Shown here in pieces: positions 11,591 through 23,364 of a DNA stretch of 64,000 bases. The position numbers and the translations under genes were made by a program. Source of the DNA: Simmondsia chinensis (Eukaryota; Streptophyta; Magnoliopsida; Caryophyllales; Simmondsiaceae); NCBI GenBank assembly GCA_018398585.1, contig JAGTTD010000003.1, forward strand, positions 7,510,637 through 7,574,636. The letters are read 5' to 3'. Numbering within the stretch: the first letter of the stretch is position 1; the number at the start of each line of letters is the position of its first letter. Under the pieces are notes generated by a model. The model did not search any database. It was not told where the DNA came from and worked only from the letters and a program-made list of their open reading frames with translations.

Positions 11591-11866
11591 CCATATAAAA
11601 CTAGCGAATGTCAGTACGATGAACGGTTTATTTGAATTTTTTGAGCTAATGCATAATCTAAACATGTGAATCAATATATAAATTAGTTCTTTTCCGTAAG
11701 ATACACGGAAGATGTTATAAATACCCTAAGTCATAATTTATTACATGGAACCGGATTTACAATGATGAGACTCTCATATTGTTTTGTATTACCTTTTCAT
11801 TGTGCTGTGGTTATGATATGATATAAATATAGTGTGAATCTTACATGGGCTTATATATAGACAAAT

Positions 11867-12334
11867 TGTTGGAAAAAATAAACAGAAATTATTACCTCAA
11901 TAGCGTGGAAATGAAGAGTTACTGATGAAGTTGAGCCGAGCGAGGCACAGATCACGCTTTCTTTAAGACGATTTACACGCTCCTACGGATAAGCCGATGC
12001 AGTAGATAAACGGCGGGCCGTCCCCAGGATACAACGCTCAGCTATCGCTAACGCTCTTAGACCCTGTACTGATCTAAGAGGCCAAAACTATACTACCAAA
12101 CACTCTTAACTCAAATATTATAAAAAATGGAATTATAAATAAGTAGAAGAAAATGAATGCTAGTTTTTTTGTCTAATGAAAACACCACATTCTAGTCCCT
12201 ATTTATAGGGTAAAAATAAAATTAATACAATAATATATTTGGCCGTTGAAAATTAATGGGCCAAAAGTGCCGTTGCAAATTTAATGGGCCAAAAGTGTCG
12301 TGCTGTTGCAAATTTAATATATATATATAATAAA

Positions 12335-12367
<33 letters not shown>

Positions 12368-12423
12368 TGTATATATTTTTAAATAACAAATTAAAACAAG
12401 TAGAATTTTTATTAAAACCAACA
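11867..12423 (-). repeat. copia LTR 1 (outer left)
   Basis: 557 bp, TGTTGG to CCAACA. In its left 230 bp it differs from LTRs 2 and 3 at about a dozen sites; in its right part it is nearly identical to LTR 2. A TATA-like box, CCTATAAATAGGG on the minus strand, lies near 12196-12208. Confidence 0.92.
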
Positions 12424-12436
12424 ATTCCCCACCTTT
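12424..12436 (-). promoter_or_regulatory. Polypurine tract
   Basis: Minus strand AAAGGTGGGGAAT abuts LTR 1, as expected for plus-strand priming. The second copy is at 20714-20726. Confidence 0.85.
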
Positions 12437-12940
12437 AATAAATATATGAGTTAATCGAAACTTTCATATATCATAAGGGTGGCCTAGCCTTGAAACCCTT
12501 ACTAATGTTTCAACAATTCTCGTACTAGAGTTAAAGTGGACTTGGCCTTGAAACTTTAGCTTCTTGAAGGCACGTAGAACCTATTACACATACGAAAGCT
12601 CAAAGTGTACATAAGTTTTGGAAGTTCACACATTACGGCCCTGTGCATTCCTGGATTTCATGAGCGCTCTAGAGAACTTGCCCGAGTTCTCATAAGAGGC
12701 GGCCCTTACCTCTACATTCATATAGGTGAGTCCGTCAAGGATGTGCTCATGGCCACACATCCCACCCGTATGGGCTACAGATTACATTAAGAGCTGAATT
12801 AGCTCAACCTCTATTACGGCCACAAGTAAGCATGCTTGACACCATAGGGATGGGCTATCAATTAATATCAAATACAAGGCATGCTACCCCAGTTACTCTA
12901 TGATTCGTTTGTCCCTTTTCAGGGTATCCTTATGAGCAAC
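12437..12940 (-). other. copia 3' untranslated region
   Basis: Lies between the pol stop codon and the polypurine tract, without a coding frame on the element's sense strand. A 61-codon plus-strand frame at 12605-12790 is antisense and not believed. One copy difference, C/T, at 12705 versus 20995. Confidence 0.6.
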
Positions 12941-15074
12941 TTATTCTTCTTTGGGCTTCAGCCCCATCCCCCTCGACGTCATCCAGATCTTATCTCTAGC
13001 TAGAGCTTTTGTTAACGGGTCAGCAATATTATCGTGTGACCTCACATGAACAATATTCACGGCGCCATTAGTAAGATGCTCTCTTACTATACTATGTTTT
13101 CCCCTCACAGACCTGGATTTTCCATTATAGTATTTATTATGCACACGTCCAATCGCCTCAGTGCTATCACAATGCAATAATATAGATGGCACTGGTTTCT
13201 CCCACATAGGGATATCATATAACAAGTTTCTCAACCAGTTTGCCTCATCACATGCTATAGATAGAGCAATAAGCTCTGCCTCAATTGTGGATTTTGCTAT
13301 AATTGTTTGCTTCCTTGATTTCCAACTTATTGCACCACCACCTAAGGTGAACACATACCCACTAGTAGACACAGCGTCTCCAGTATAAGAATTCCAATCT
13401 GCATCACAAAAACCTTCAACTACAGCTGGAAATCTGTTATAACATAAAGCATAATTCACAGTTCTTTTTAGATATCTCGTTAGACGATTAATAGCAGTCC
13501 AATGATGGAAAGATGGTTTATGTGTGAACCTGCTCAAAACACTAACTGCATAAGCAATATCAGAACGTGATGTATCAGCAGCATATCTGAGACTACCAAT
13601 AATTTTAGCATATTCACTTTGATTAATGACATCCCCATTCTTTTCAGTGGGAACTAAGTTAATATTTCGATCTAACGGTGTGCTAGCAGGCTTACAGTCA
13701 TAGTATTTGAATTTTCTCAGGATCTTTTCTACGTAATGAGATTGATCAAGTAAAATGTCATTGCTAAATCTACTTAATTTCATACCAAGGATAACGTTAG
13801 CCACACCCATATCTTTCATGTCAAAATTCCTTTTGAGCATAGTCTTTGTAGAATTTATGACATCTAGATTAGTGCCGAAAATTAGTAAGTCATCCACATA
13901 CAAGCTGATCATCACGTGAGAAATGCCAACAGACTTATAATATATACATTTGTCACTCTCATTTATTTTAAACCCATTATCTACAAGACAAGCATCGAAC
14001 TTTTCATGCCATTGTTTAGGGGCTTGTTTAAGCCCATATAGAGACTTAGTTAATTTACACACTTTATGTTCACTACTCGGTTCTACAAATCCTTCGGGTT
14101 GGTCCATGTAAATTTCTTCAACTAGGTCTCCATGTAAAAATGCCGTTTTTACATCCATTTGATGTATTTCTAAATTGTGTACAGCGGCTATGGCAACTAG
14201 CACCCGAATAGAAGAGACTTTAGCTACGGGTGAGTATGTATCAAAGAACTCAATATCCTCGTTTTGTGTAAAGCCTTTTGCTACCAACCTAGCTTTAAAC
14301 TTATCTATAGAACCATCAGGCCTATGAAGCCACTTACACCCTATAGTTCTACTACCTTCGGGTAGATCCACTAACTTCCATGTTTTATTAACACGTAAAG
14401 AGTCCATTTCATCATTAATTGCTTCTCTCCAAAATTCAGCATCAAGTGAGGTGAGAGCTTCCTGTATGAACTTACGTTCATCCTCGACTAAACAAATTAC
14501 ATCTTCAATAACAAGAGGATGTTCTTGTATGTTATAAATTAAATAATCGGGGCCAAAATCCTTTTGTATACTTGATCTCTTACTTCTTCTAGGTTCTAAG
14601 GTTGAAGAATCTACTGGAAACGTATTGCCATGTTCAACCTCCGAGGAATTTTCAATATGCCCATCAATTTTTGTTTTAAAAGGAAACTTATCTTCCTGAA
14701 ATATAGCATCCATTGTCTCTATAACTATATTATCCTGTAGGTTCAAGAATCTATATGCTTTACTATGAAAGGCATATCCTATAAAGACACACCTAATAGC
14801 TCTTTCTCCTAATTTGGGAATTTTGGGGTCTGTTTTTCTAGCAAAGGCTAAATAACCCCAAACCCTTAAGTAATTCAAGTTAGGTCGTCTCCCTCTCCAT
14901 AATTCATAAGGTGTTTGGAGTAATTTTTTTCGGGGTACTCTGTTAAAAACATAATTGGCAGTGAGTATAGTCTCCCCCCATAAATTCTTAGGTGCACTAG
15001 CGCTAACCATCATAGCATTAGTATAGCCAATTAGTGTCCTATTTTTTACGTTCTGCCACCCCATTTGAGGGAGG
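12941..15074 (-). pseudogene. copia integrase end, RT and RNase H
   Basis: A 707-residue open frame from 15064 to a stop at 12941. In order: the end of the integrase ([13 protein letters not shown], then [17 protein letters not shown]), reverse transcriptase ([47 protein letters not shown] with the YVDD catalytic motif) and RNase H ([41 protein letters not shown]). RT and RNase H look undamaged, but the first part of the polyprotein is cut off by the hAT insertion. Where copia integrases read NGVAER just before KNRT, this frame reads MGWQNV; the next frame over does encode NGVAER, so two compensating indels have removed the catalytic Glu. Confidence 0.9.
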
Positions 15075-15552
15075 GGAGTAACTAGTGGTGGCCATGGGCT
15101 GGGTCGGGCCGGGCCGGGCCTGGGCCGGGCCCGAGGGCCTCCAGGGCCGGGACCGGCCCGGGCCCTCTACAGTGCCGGCGGGCCGGCCCGGCCTTTTTAA
15201 CTAAATTAAAAAAAAATAAAAAATACATAATCGTTTTGTACTAAAATTATTGTAATTTATTGATAAATAATATGAGATACAAATATATTTCTTTCCAAGT
15301 ATACATGTTCAAAAAAAATAATACTAAATATATATATAATAAATAAAATATAATATACAACAAGTAATTATCAAAAAAATATCAGTAAATAAATAACGTA
15401 TCAAATACAAATACAAAGTTGGGGCCTAATATTTAAAAATACAAATTTATTTATCAAAAAATATAAAGTTTGACATATGGAGTGTGCGGTCATCTTTTGA
15501 CGTAAATATTTGAAAGTAAATAATTAACATACAAAAGTCTTGAATCTTGATA

Positions 15553-17769
15553 TCAGTCATATCGGGGGGTTTTTACGCCATCATTTGACGTATCAGTTGT
15601 GCGGTCATCTTCTTCATCGCTCGATGAATCCATCTTCATTCTCTGTTGATCTCTTGCCTCAGCTAGCAGCCAATCCTTCAAGCACACGGACATCTCCAAG
15701 CTCGACGGTGATAGCTTCGCCCTCTTCGTTCCAAGCAACCTGCCACCAAGACTGAAAGCACACTCCGATGCTACTGAAGACACCGGACAACTTAGTATAT
15801 CACGTGCCATGGTGGAAAGCACGGGATACTGGGTTTGGTTTGTGTTCCACCATTGTAACAGATCAAAATTCGGGTTGGCCGGCGGTCCGAAAACATGGAC
15901 CATCGGTGTCCGCAAATAATAATCTAACTCGTCACATGATGTGGGGGCTGCTGTGGGCGTAAATTGCTCCAACAATTTTCATGAATATGACGTGTGTGAA
16001 CTACTTCCACTAGATGTGGAAGATCCTACTGCAGCAGCACTAGGATTATTGGATACTAATTGACGGGAATATTGAGAAAATAAACTATGCAAGTCGTTAT
16101 CGACATCGGCAATGAAAGTGTCGATATTAAGAGAAGGATTCAAATACGTGAAAAAATGTTGGCAAAACAAGTTGAAACCTGAGTGTTTACAACAAGGGTC
16201 TAAAATAGTTGCAAAGCAGTAAGTAAGAGGTAGTTCAGAAAAATATTTGGCAAGCTTTTCTTTCATTGCCGTAATCGATCCGAACAAAATGGGGTTGGAT
16301 TGATTACCCACCATCCAATTTACAATATCAAGCAATGTTGATATTGCTTGAGGCATGGTCGGATAGTAGCAACCCGAAAAAAATGTTGTCGCGTCTTTAA
16401 ACATGCTAAAAAATTTACAAATTTCATCTATTATCTCCCAATACATACCGTCCAGGTTGTAATCGCGCCATTCTACACGATTTTCCTGGGCGAATCCATC
16501 AGAGCGTCTTTGTATAGTAGAATGCGCTCTAACATTACTACTGTAGACGACCACCTAGTTTTGGAGTCTAATTTAAATTGTTTATATTCTATGTTATGCA
16601 ACCTACATACATTTTTAAATCTTTTTTTCCTAGCGACGGATGCTTTAATTGATATTATTACAGATCTTAAGGTGGCAAGGGATACGTCTATAAGATCTAA
16701 ACCATCCATTACCATTAAATGCAAAATGTGACAGATGCAATGAATATGAAAACACTTCCCACCTAACATGGGTCTCATTTTCCTAATTAAATGTGCTACG
16801 GATGCAGTGTTATTAGAAGCATTGTCAAACGTAATACTGAAGATACGTTGTTCTATGCCCCAATAGCGGACTGCCGACATAATCGCACCCGTAATTACCT
16901 CGACAGTATGGGGCCAATCTAAAAGCCCAAAATGAATTATTCTCTTCTGGATGATGAAGGATTCATCGGTCCAGTGTGCCGTTATGCACATATAAGGTTG
17001 GCCGGGTTTGGACGTCCATACGTCCGACGTCAACGAGAACATGCTCGTGTTCGTCGCAAAAAGTGTATGTATCCCAATTTTAAGATTGTGGTACAACGTA
17101 AAAGCGTCCCGCTTTACGGTGTTCCGAGGAATCCTCACAATTGCGGGGTTCACATTTCGTTGGAGGTAGTCGACGAAATGTGGGTTTTCGCTGGTACTAA
17201 AAGGCCTTTCACTCAAAATTACATATTTAGCTAGCCCCCTACGGTTGCTCACCTGAGAGAACCTAAAATTAGCAAGTGCACCAGTCACTTGCTGTACTAA
17301 ACGTTGTTGGCTCTTTTCCAGGAATTGCTCGGGGTGGCACCTAAGTATATGTCTATTTAGTGTGCCCGTCCCACTACCGGGTTGATGGCTAAAATTCTTA
17401 GGTGGGTCACATAATTTACAGGTTGCTTTATTAGTTGTCTTATTAAGGGTAAAGTGCTTCCATACCCCACTAGTTGTACGCCTACTAGTCAAGGTACTAG
17501 TTTCAGGCTGGGCATCGGTGGTGAGGGTGGGTTCCTCATCAGTTTGTGAGTCTTCAACCTCACCACTACCTGACTCATGATAATCTTGTGGTTGTGAAAA
17601 GTTATAATCTATGCTATCATCAATGTATTGGGGTGTTGGATCTGGTTGTATAAAAGCTCGTTCTTCAGTATTAAGTAAGACAATTCTAGTCCTTTTTTGG
17701 GATTCTGGGTGGCCGAGAAGAGCTAGAACTAGCATGACCGGCTTCAGATGATGAAGAGTTGTGTGCCAT
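15553..17769 (-). pseudogene. hAT transposase, copy 1 (broken)
   Basis: The likely original start is the ATG at 17769 (MAHNSSSSEAGHASSSSS), which shifts frame near an AAAAAA run at about 17695-17700. The main block, 17735-16473, has a BED-type zinc finger (SGVWKHFTLN, CKLC, then H..RCH), then SLTSDVWTS and ITFDNASNN with the two expected acidic catalytic residues, and a CxxH motif in HCICHILHLM. A frameshift near 16490-16500 leads into 16554-15979, and an in-frame TGA at 15979-15981 precedes 15975-15553, the hATC dimerisation domain (YPVLSTMARDILSCPVSSVA, SECAFSLGGR). Resembles plant BED-hAT (RICESLEEPER-type) transposases. At least two frameshifts and one stop make it inactive. Confidence 0.9.
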
Positions 17770-18085
17770 ATTAGTATAAATGATTATTATTTATAAAATA
17801 CAAGTAGTAATGCGAATTAAATAACTAAAAATGCGAATCAAAAAAAATTACGATACTAAAATTACCGAAACGAGAGAACAATGAAATTCACACTTCAGCC
17901 AAATACTTTACGAACTTCGAACTTTAGAGCACAATTTTGCAATTAGCAAATTAGAGAAGATGGGAGATGATGAATGTATAGAGAGAGAAGAGAGAATTGA
18001 AGATTTTGTGAGAAAATGAGTTGGGGAGATTTAAGTATTTATAGAAAAAAAAATATAATTTTTTTTTTTTTTTTTTTTTTGTAAA

Positions 18086-18131
18086 AAAAGAGCCGTTGGC
18101 TCTGTACAACAACAGAGCCAACGGCTCTTTT
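18086..18131. repeat. Perfect 20-bp hairpin near hAT end
   Basis: Arms 18086-18105 (AAAAGAGCCGTTGGCTCTGT) and 18112-18131 are exact reverse complements around a 6-base loop ACAACA. It sits between a poly-T run and the GC-rich terminal region, at the 5' end of the transposase side. Copy 2 is at 26376-26421. Confidence 0.95.
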
Positions 18132-18276
18132 AGGCCGGGCCGGGCCCAGGCCCTGAAAAAAATAGGCCCGAGGCCCGGCCCGCTACAGTGCCGTGCGGGC
18201 CTGGCCGGGCCATAAACGAGCCGGGCCGAGCCGATTTCCAGGCCGACCTGGCCCGTTGGCCACCACTAGGAGTAAC

Positions 18277-18733
18277 CGGGAGTAACTTCATGTACTATCC
18301 CTTCCGAACGAATAAAATCTATTAGCCCTAAAGTCTCATATTCCCTACCTCTATCAGTTCTAAAACTTTTAATCTTTTTATTAAAGCGATGCTCTACTTC
18401 TCTCACAAAAATTTTCAATTTTTCGAATGCTTCACTTTTATTTTTAATTAAGTAAACATAGGTGTACCTAAAGAAATCATCGATAAATGTTATAAAGTAT
18501 CTTTTACCACCACGGGTTAAAATTCCTTCAAATTCACATATATTAGAATGAATGAGTTCTAACAATTCGGTACTCCTATGAACCGACTTGTGAGGGCTTT
18601 TACTAATCTTGGTCAGACTACAATTTTCACATTTTTCAAACTTATTACTAAGTTTAAGAATTAAACCAAGAGAGCACATATAGTTCATATACTTACTATT
18701 AACATGAAAGACGTGCATGCCAAATGTTTGCAC
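18277..18733 (-). pseudogene. copia integrase N-terminal part, copy 1
   Basis: Contains the zinc-binding pre-integrase end (CENCSLTKISKSPHKS) and the core start. The first catalytic Asp, expected in HSDICxx, is Asn (LIHSNICEF); the second is kept in FRTDRGREY. The frame ends at the hAT insertion. A frameshift near 18700-18730 separates it from the upstream protease block (WHARL / FHVNSKYM). Confidence 0.85.
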
Positions 18734-19112
18734 AAGAAATAATATAAACGAAAACTGAGTTATCTTTATTCATTTCAATGTTTAACTTAAACATACCATC
18801 ACATGCAAACCCCTTCCCAACAAAGACATTATTTTTGGTGATCACATATTGGTCAGATTCAATAGTTTGCTTAAAACCCGCTTTATTCAGCAAGTATCCA
18901 GACATTAGATTTTTGCGGATTTCAGGGGTATGTAACACATCCTTAAGGGTCAAAACACGACCAGAAGTAAATTTAATTGTAATTTCACCAATGCCTAAAA
19001 ATTTAGTCGTGTGAGAATCACCAAGTAACACTTTTTTCTCAACCTCTACCGGGGAATGGGTCTTAAACAAATTTCGGTCATGACAAACATGTTTAGAGGC
19101 ACCCGTATCAAC
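18699..19112 (-). pseudogene. copia protease region, copy 1
   Basis: Just after an in-frame TGA the sequence reads VDTGASKHVCHDRNLFKTHS, with the aspartic protease motif DTGA intact. The stop (19113-19115) replaces the second Trp of the usual WWVDTGAS. The block runs on to NIWHARLSC, where the next frameshift lies. Confidence 0.85.
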
Positions 19113-20139
19113 TCACCATCCATCGTAATTCTCTAATAGATTAATTTCTGTTAACATAGCCACAAGTGACTCCTCGGTCACACTAGCTTGAGGTGTGGGT
19201 CCATTTTTTCTGTAACGACAGTCTCTGGCAAAATGACCTATTTTTCCATAATTGAAACAAGCAACATTAGTATGTTTATGTTGCCCTTGACCGTTAGGTG
19301 GGTTGCCTTGTTTTTTATATTTCTGACCAAATTTAGAACCATTTTTAGGACCATTTTTACGAGGTCCATTATATTTCATTCCATTCCCCTTAGGTTTTAG
19401 ATAAGCATTGGACTTGTGATTTTGACCCTTAGGAGTGTTTTCATGGGCAGATATAAAATTTACCTTATTGCGGTCTCCATTAGTTACCTCATTGTTGTCT
19501 TGTTTTCTCGCTCCTTCTTCACATTGTAGTCGTACCATGAGGCTCTCAGTTGTTAGCTCCTTTTGCTTGTGACGAAGCCTCTTCTAGAATTCTTTCCAAG
19601 ACTCGGGAAGTTTATCTATTATAGCAGCTACTTGCATTTGCTCATCTATTTTTACGCCCTCAGTTTTGATGTCATTAACAAGATTGAGGAGTTCTTGTGT
19701 GTATATTTGGACCGACTTATCCTCTACCATTTGAAAACGAAAAAATTTGCTATAAGCATACTTTTTCACCCCGGCTTGTTCAGTATCATATTTTCCTTGT
19801 AGCGCTGTCCAAATTTCATTTGCACTTTCATAGTTGAGAGAGTAATAATCATAAAGATCATCGGAAAGGCAATTGAGAATATAATTTTTGCAATCTTCTT
19901 CATCATTTTGCCATTTTTCAATCAGAGTAGCATGTTTCTTTTTCTCCTCATCACTCATTTTGGTGACATATTTCTCATTAGGGTTCTCGTTATTGAGAAT
20001 CCATACTACCTTCATGAGTTTTAAATAAAATAACATTTTTTGCCCGACGTTTAAAATGCTCACCGAAAAAACGGAAAGGCTTGTTAAGATCATTGGAAAT
20101 AGGTATAGTAGGGGTAGTATTGGCTATAGTGGAATCCAT
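19113..20139 (-). pseudogene. copia gag, copy 1
   Basis: The likely start is the ATG at 20139, 16 bases inside the 5' LTR edge, reading MDSTIANTTPTIPISNDLNK and then KPFRFFGEHFKR. A frameshift follows, then the gag body from about 20060 (MLFYLKLMKVVWIL, NEIWTALQGKYDTE, VNDIKTEGVKIDEQMQVAAI). Another frame break near 19540-19585 precedes the nucleocapsid part, whose zinc knuckle reads CFNYGKIGHFARDC: the second Cys of CX2CX4HX4C is Tyr (TGY to TAT). Confidence 0.85.
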
Positions 20140-20155
20140 GAAACCGTCTTAAAAC

Positions 20156-20624
20156 TGTTGGAAAAAATAAACAGAAATTATTACCTCAATAGCGTGGAAA
20201 TGAAGAGTTACCGATGAAGTAGAGCCGAGCGAGGCACGGATCACGCTTTCTTTAAGACGGTTTCCATGCTCCTACAGATAAGCCCGATGCAGTAGGTAAA
20301 CAGCGTGCCGTCCCCAGGATACAACACTCAGCTATCGCTAACGCTCTTAGACCCTGCACTGATCTAAGAGGCCAAAACTATACTACCAAACACTCTTAAC
20401 TCAAATATTATAAAAAATGGAATTATAAATAAGTAGAAGAAAATGAATGCTAGTTTTTTTGTCTAATGAAAACACCACATTCTAGTCCCTATTTATAGGG
20501 TAAAAATAAAATTAATACAATAATATATTTGGCCGTTGAAAATTAATGGGCCAAAAGTGCCGTTGCAAATTTAATGGGCCAAAAGTGTCGTGCTGTTGCA
20601 AATTTAATATATATATATAATAAA

Positions 20625-20657
<33 letters not shown>

Positions 20658-20713
20658 TGTATATATTTTTAAATAACAAATTAAAAAAAGTAGAATTTTT
20701 ATTAAAACCAACA
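20156..20713 (-). repeat. copia LTR 2 (central, chimeric)
   Basis: 558 bp. From 20156 to 20357 it carries the LTR 3 bases at every site where LTRs 1 and 3 differ; from 20415 rightwards it carries the LTR 1 bases, including the segment LTR 3 has lost. One private base (A at 20687). This is the product expected of an exchange between the 3' LTR of one copy and the 5' LTR of another. It serves as 3' LTR of copy 2 and 5' LTR of copy 1. Confidence 0.92.
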
Positions 20714-21230
20714 ATTCCCCACCTTTAATAAATATATGAGTTAATCGAAACTTTCATATATCATAAGGGTGGCCTAGCCTTGAAACCCTTACTAATGTTT
20801 CAACAATTCTCGTACTAGAGTTAAAGTGGACTTGGCCTTGAAACTTTAGCTTCTTGAAGGCACGTAGAACCTATTACACATACGAAAGCTCAAAGTGTAC
20901 ATAAGTTTTGGAAGTTCACACATTACGGCCCTGTGCATTCCTGGATTTCATGAGCGCTCTAGAGAACTTGCCCGAGTTCTCATAAGAGGCGGCCTTTACC
21001 TCTACATTCATATAGGTGAGTCCGTCAAGGATGTGCTCATGGCCACACATCCCACCCGTATGGGCTACAGATTACATTAAGAGCTGAATTAGCTCAACCT
21101 CTATTACGGCCACAAGTAAGCATGCTTGACACCATAGGGATGGGCTATCAATTAATATCAAATACAAGGCATGCTACCCCAGTTACTCTATGATTCGTTT
21201 GTCCCTTTTCAGGGTATCCTTATGAGCAAC
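20714..21230 (-). other. copia polypurine tract and 3' UTR, copy 2
   Basis: Duplicate of 12424-12940. The polypurine tract is at 20714-20726. Confidence 0.6.
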
Positions 21231-23364
21231 TTATTCTTCTTTGGGCTTCAGCCCCATCCCCCTCGACGTCATCCAGATCTTATCTCTAGCTAGAGCTTTT
21301 GTTAACGGGTCAGCAATATTATCGTGTGACCTCACATGAACAATATTCACGGCGCCATTAGTAAGATGCTCTCTTACTATACTATGTTTTCCCCTCACAG
21401 ACCTGGATTTTCCATTATAGTATTTATTATGCACACGTCCAATCGCCTCAGTGCTATCACAATGCAATAATATAGATGGCACTGGTTTCTCCCACATAGG
21501 GATATCATATAACAAGTTTCTCAACCAGTTTGCCTCATCACATGCTATAGATAGAGCAATAAGCTCTGCCTCAATTGTGGATTTTGCTATAATTGTTTGC
21601 TTCCTTGATTTCCAACTTATTGCACCACCACCTAAGGTGAACATATACCCACTAGTAGACACAGCGTCTCCAGTATAAGAATTCCAATCTGCATCACAAA
21701 AACCTTCAACTACAGCTGAAAATCTGTTATAACATAAAGCATAATTCACAGTTCTTTTTAGATATCTCGTTAGACGATTAATAGCAGTCCAATGATGGAA
21801 AGATGGTTTATGTGTGAACCTGCTCAAAACACTAACTGCATAAGCAATATCAGGACGTGATGTATCAGCAGCATATCTGAGACTACCAATAATTTTAGCA
21901 TATTCACTTTGATTAATGACATCCCCATTCTTTTCAGTGGGAACTAAGTTAATATTTCGATCTAACGGTGTGCTAGCAGGCTTACAGTCATAGTATTTGA
22001 ATTTTCTCAGGATCTTTTCTACGTAATGAGATTGATCAAGTAAAATGTCATTGCTAAATCTACTTAATTTCATACCAAGGATAACGTTAGCCACACCCAT
22101 ATCTTTCATGTCAAAATTCCTTTTGAGCATAGTCTTTGTAGAATTTATGACATCTAGATTAGTGCCGAAAATTAGTAAGTCATCCACATACAAGCTGATC
22201 ATCACGTGAGAAATGCCAACAGACTTATAATATATACATTTGTCACTCTCATTTATTTTAAACCCATTATCTACAAGACAAGCATCGAACTTTTCATGCC
22301 ATTGTTTAGGGGCTTGTTTAAGCCCATATAGAGACTTAGTTAATTTACACACTTTATGTTCACTACTCGGTTCTACAAATCCTTCGGGTTGGTCCATGTA
22401 AATTTCTTCAACTAGGTCTCCATGTAAAAATGCCGTTTTTACATCCATTTGATGTATTTCTAAATTGTGTACAGCGGCTATGGCAACTAGCACCCGAATA
22501 GAAGAGACTTTAGCTACGGGTGAGTATGTATCAAAGAACTCAATATCCTCGTTTTGTGTAAAGCCTTTTGCTACCAACCTAGCTTTAAACTTATCTATAG
22601 AACCATCAGGCCTATGAAGCCACTTACACCCTATAGTTCTACTACCTTCGGGTAGATCCACTAACTTCCATGTTTTATTAACACGTAAAGAGTCCATTTC
22701 ATCATTAATTGCTTCTCTCCAAAATTCAGCATCAAGTGAGGTGAGAGCTTCCTGTATGAACTTACGTTCATCCTCGACTAAACAAATTACATCTTCAATA
22801 ACAAGAGGATGTTCTTGTATGTTATAAATTAAATAATCGGGGCCAAAATCCTTTTGTATACTTGATCTCTTACTTCTTCTAGGTTCTAAGGTTGAAGAAT
22901 CTACTGGAAACGTATTGCCATGTTCAACCTCCGAGGAATTTTCAATATGCCCATCAATTTTTGTTTTAAAAGGAAACTTATCTTCCTGAAATATAGCATC
23001 CATTGTCTCTATAACTATATTATCCTGTAGGTTCAAGAATCTATATGCTTTACTATGAAAGGCATATCCTATAAAGACACACCTAATAGCTCTTTCTCCT
23101 AATTTGGGAATTTTGGGGTCTGTTTTTCTAGCAAAGGCTAAATAACCCCAAACCCTTAAGTAATTCAAGTTAGGTCGTCTCCCTCTCCATAATTCATAAG
23201 GTGTTTGGAGTAATTTTTTTCGGGGTACTCTGTTAAAAACATAATTGGCAGTGAGTATAGTCTCCCCCCATAAATTCTTAGGTGCACTAGCGCTAACCAT
23301 CATAGCATTAGTATAGCCAATTAGTGTCCTATTTTTTACGTTCTGCCACCCCATTTGAGGGAGG
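21231..23364 (-). pseudogene. copia integrase end, RT and RNase H, copy 2
   Basis: Duplicate of 12941-15074, offset 8,290. Three residues differ: Pro instead of Ser in [10 protein letters not shown], Ser instead of Pro in NRFSAVVEG, and Met instead of Val in [14 protein letters not shown] and the other motifs are identical, and so is the MGWQNV defect. Confidence 0.9.

Larger units (their letters stand above)
15083..18268 (-). mobile_element. hAT DNA transposon inside copia integrase, copy 1
   Basis: 3,186 bp. The inverted ends TAGTGGTGGCC and GGCCACCACTA are perfect over 11 bases, and the 8-bp TSD GGAGTAAC is exact (15075-15082 and 18269-18276), as hAT transposases make. Removing the element and one TSD joins ...VHEVTPGYS to PQ.., restoring the copia integrase frame. 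About 90 bp at each end are very GC-rich with repeated GGGCC and CCGGG units, probably subterminal transposase-binding repeats. The transposase gene runs on the minus strand. Confidence 0.95.

Noticed and set aside
12941..15064. The long copia frame as a functional polyprotein gene
   Set aside because: It starts inside the integrase, lacks gag and protease, is cut by a hAT element and has lost the integrase Glu.
16348..17234. Plus-strand frames opposite the hAT transposase (127 and 100 codons)
   Set aside because: Shadows of the transposase on the other strand, without domains.
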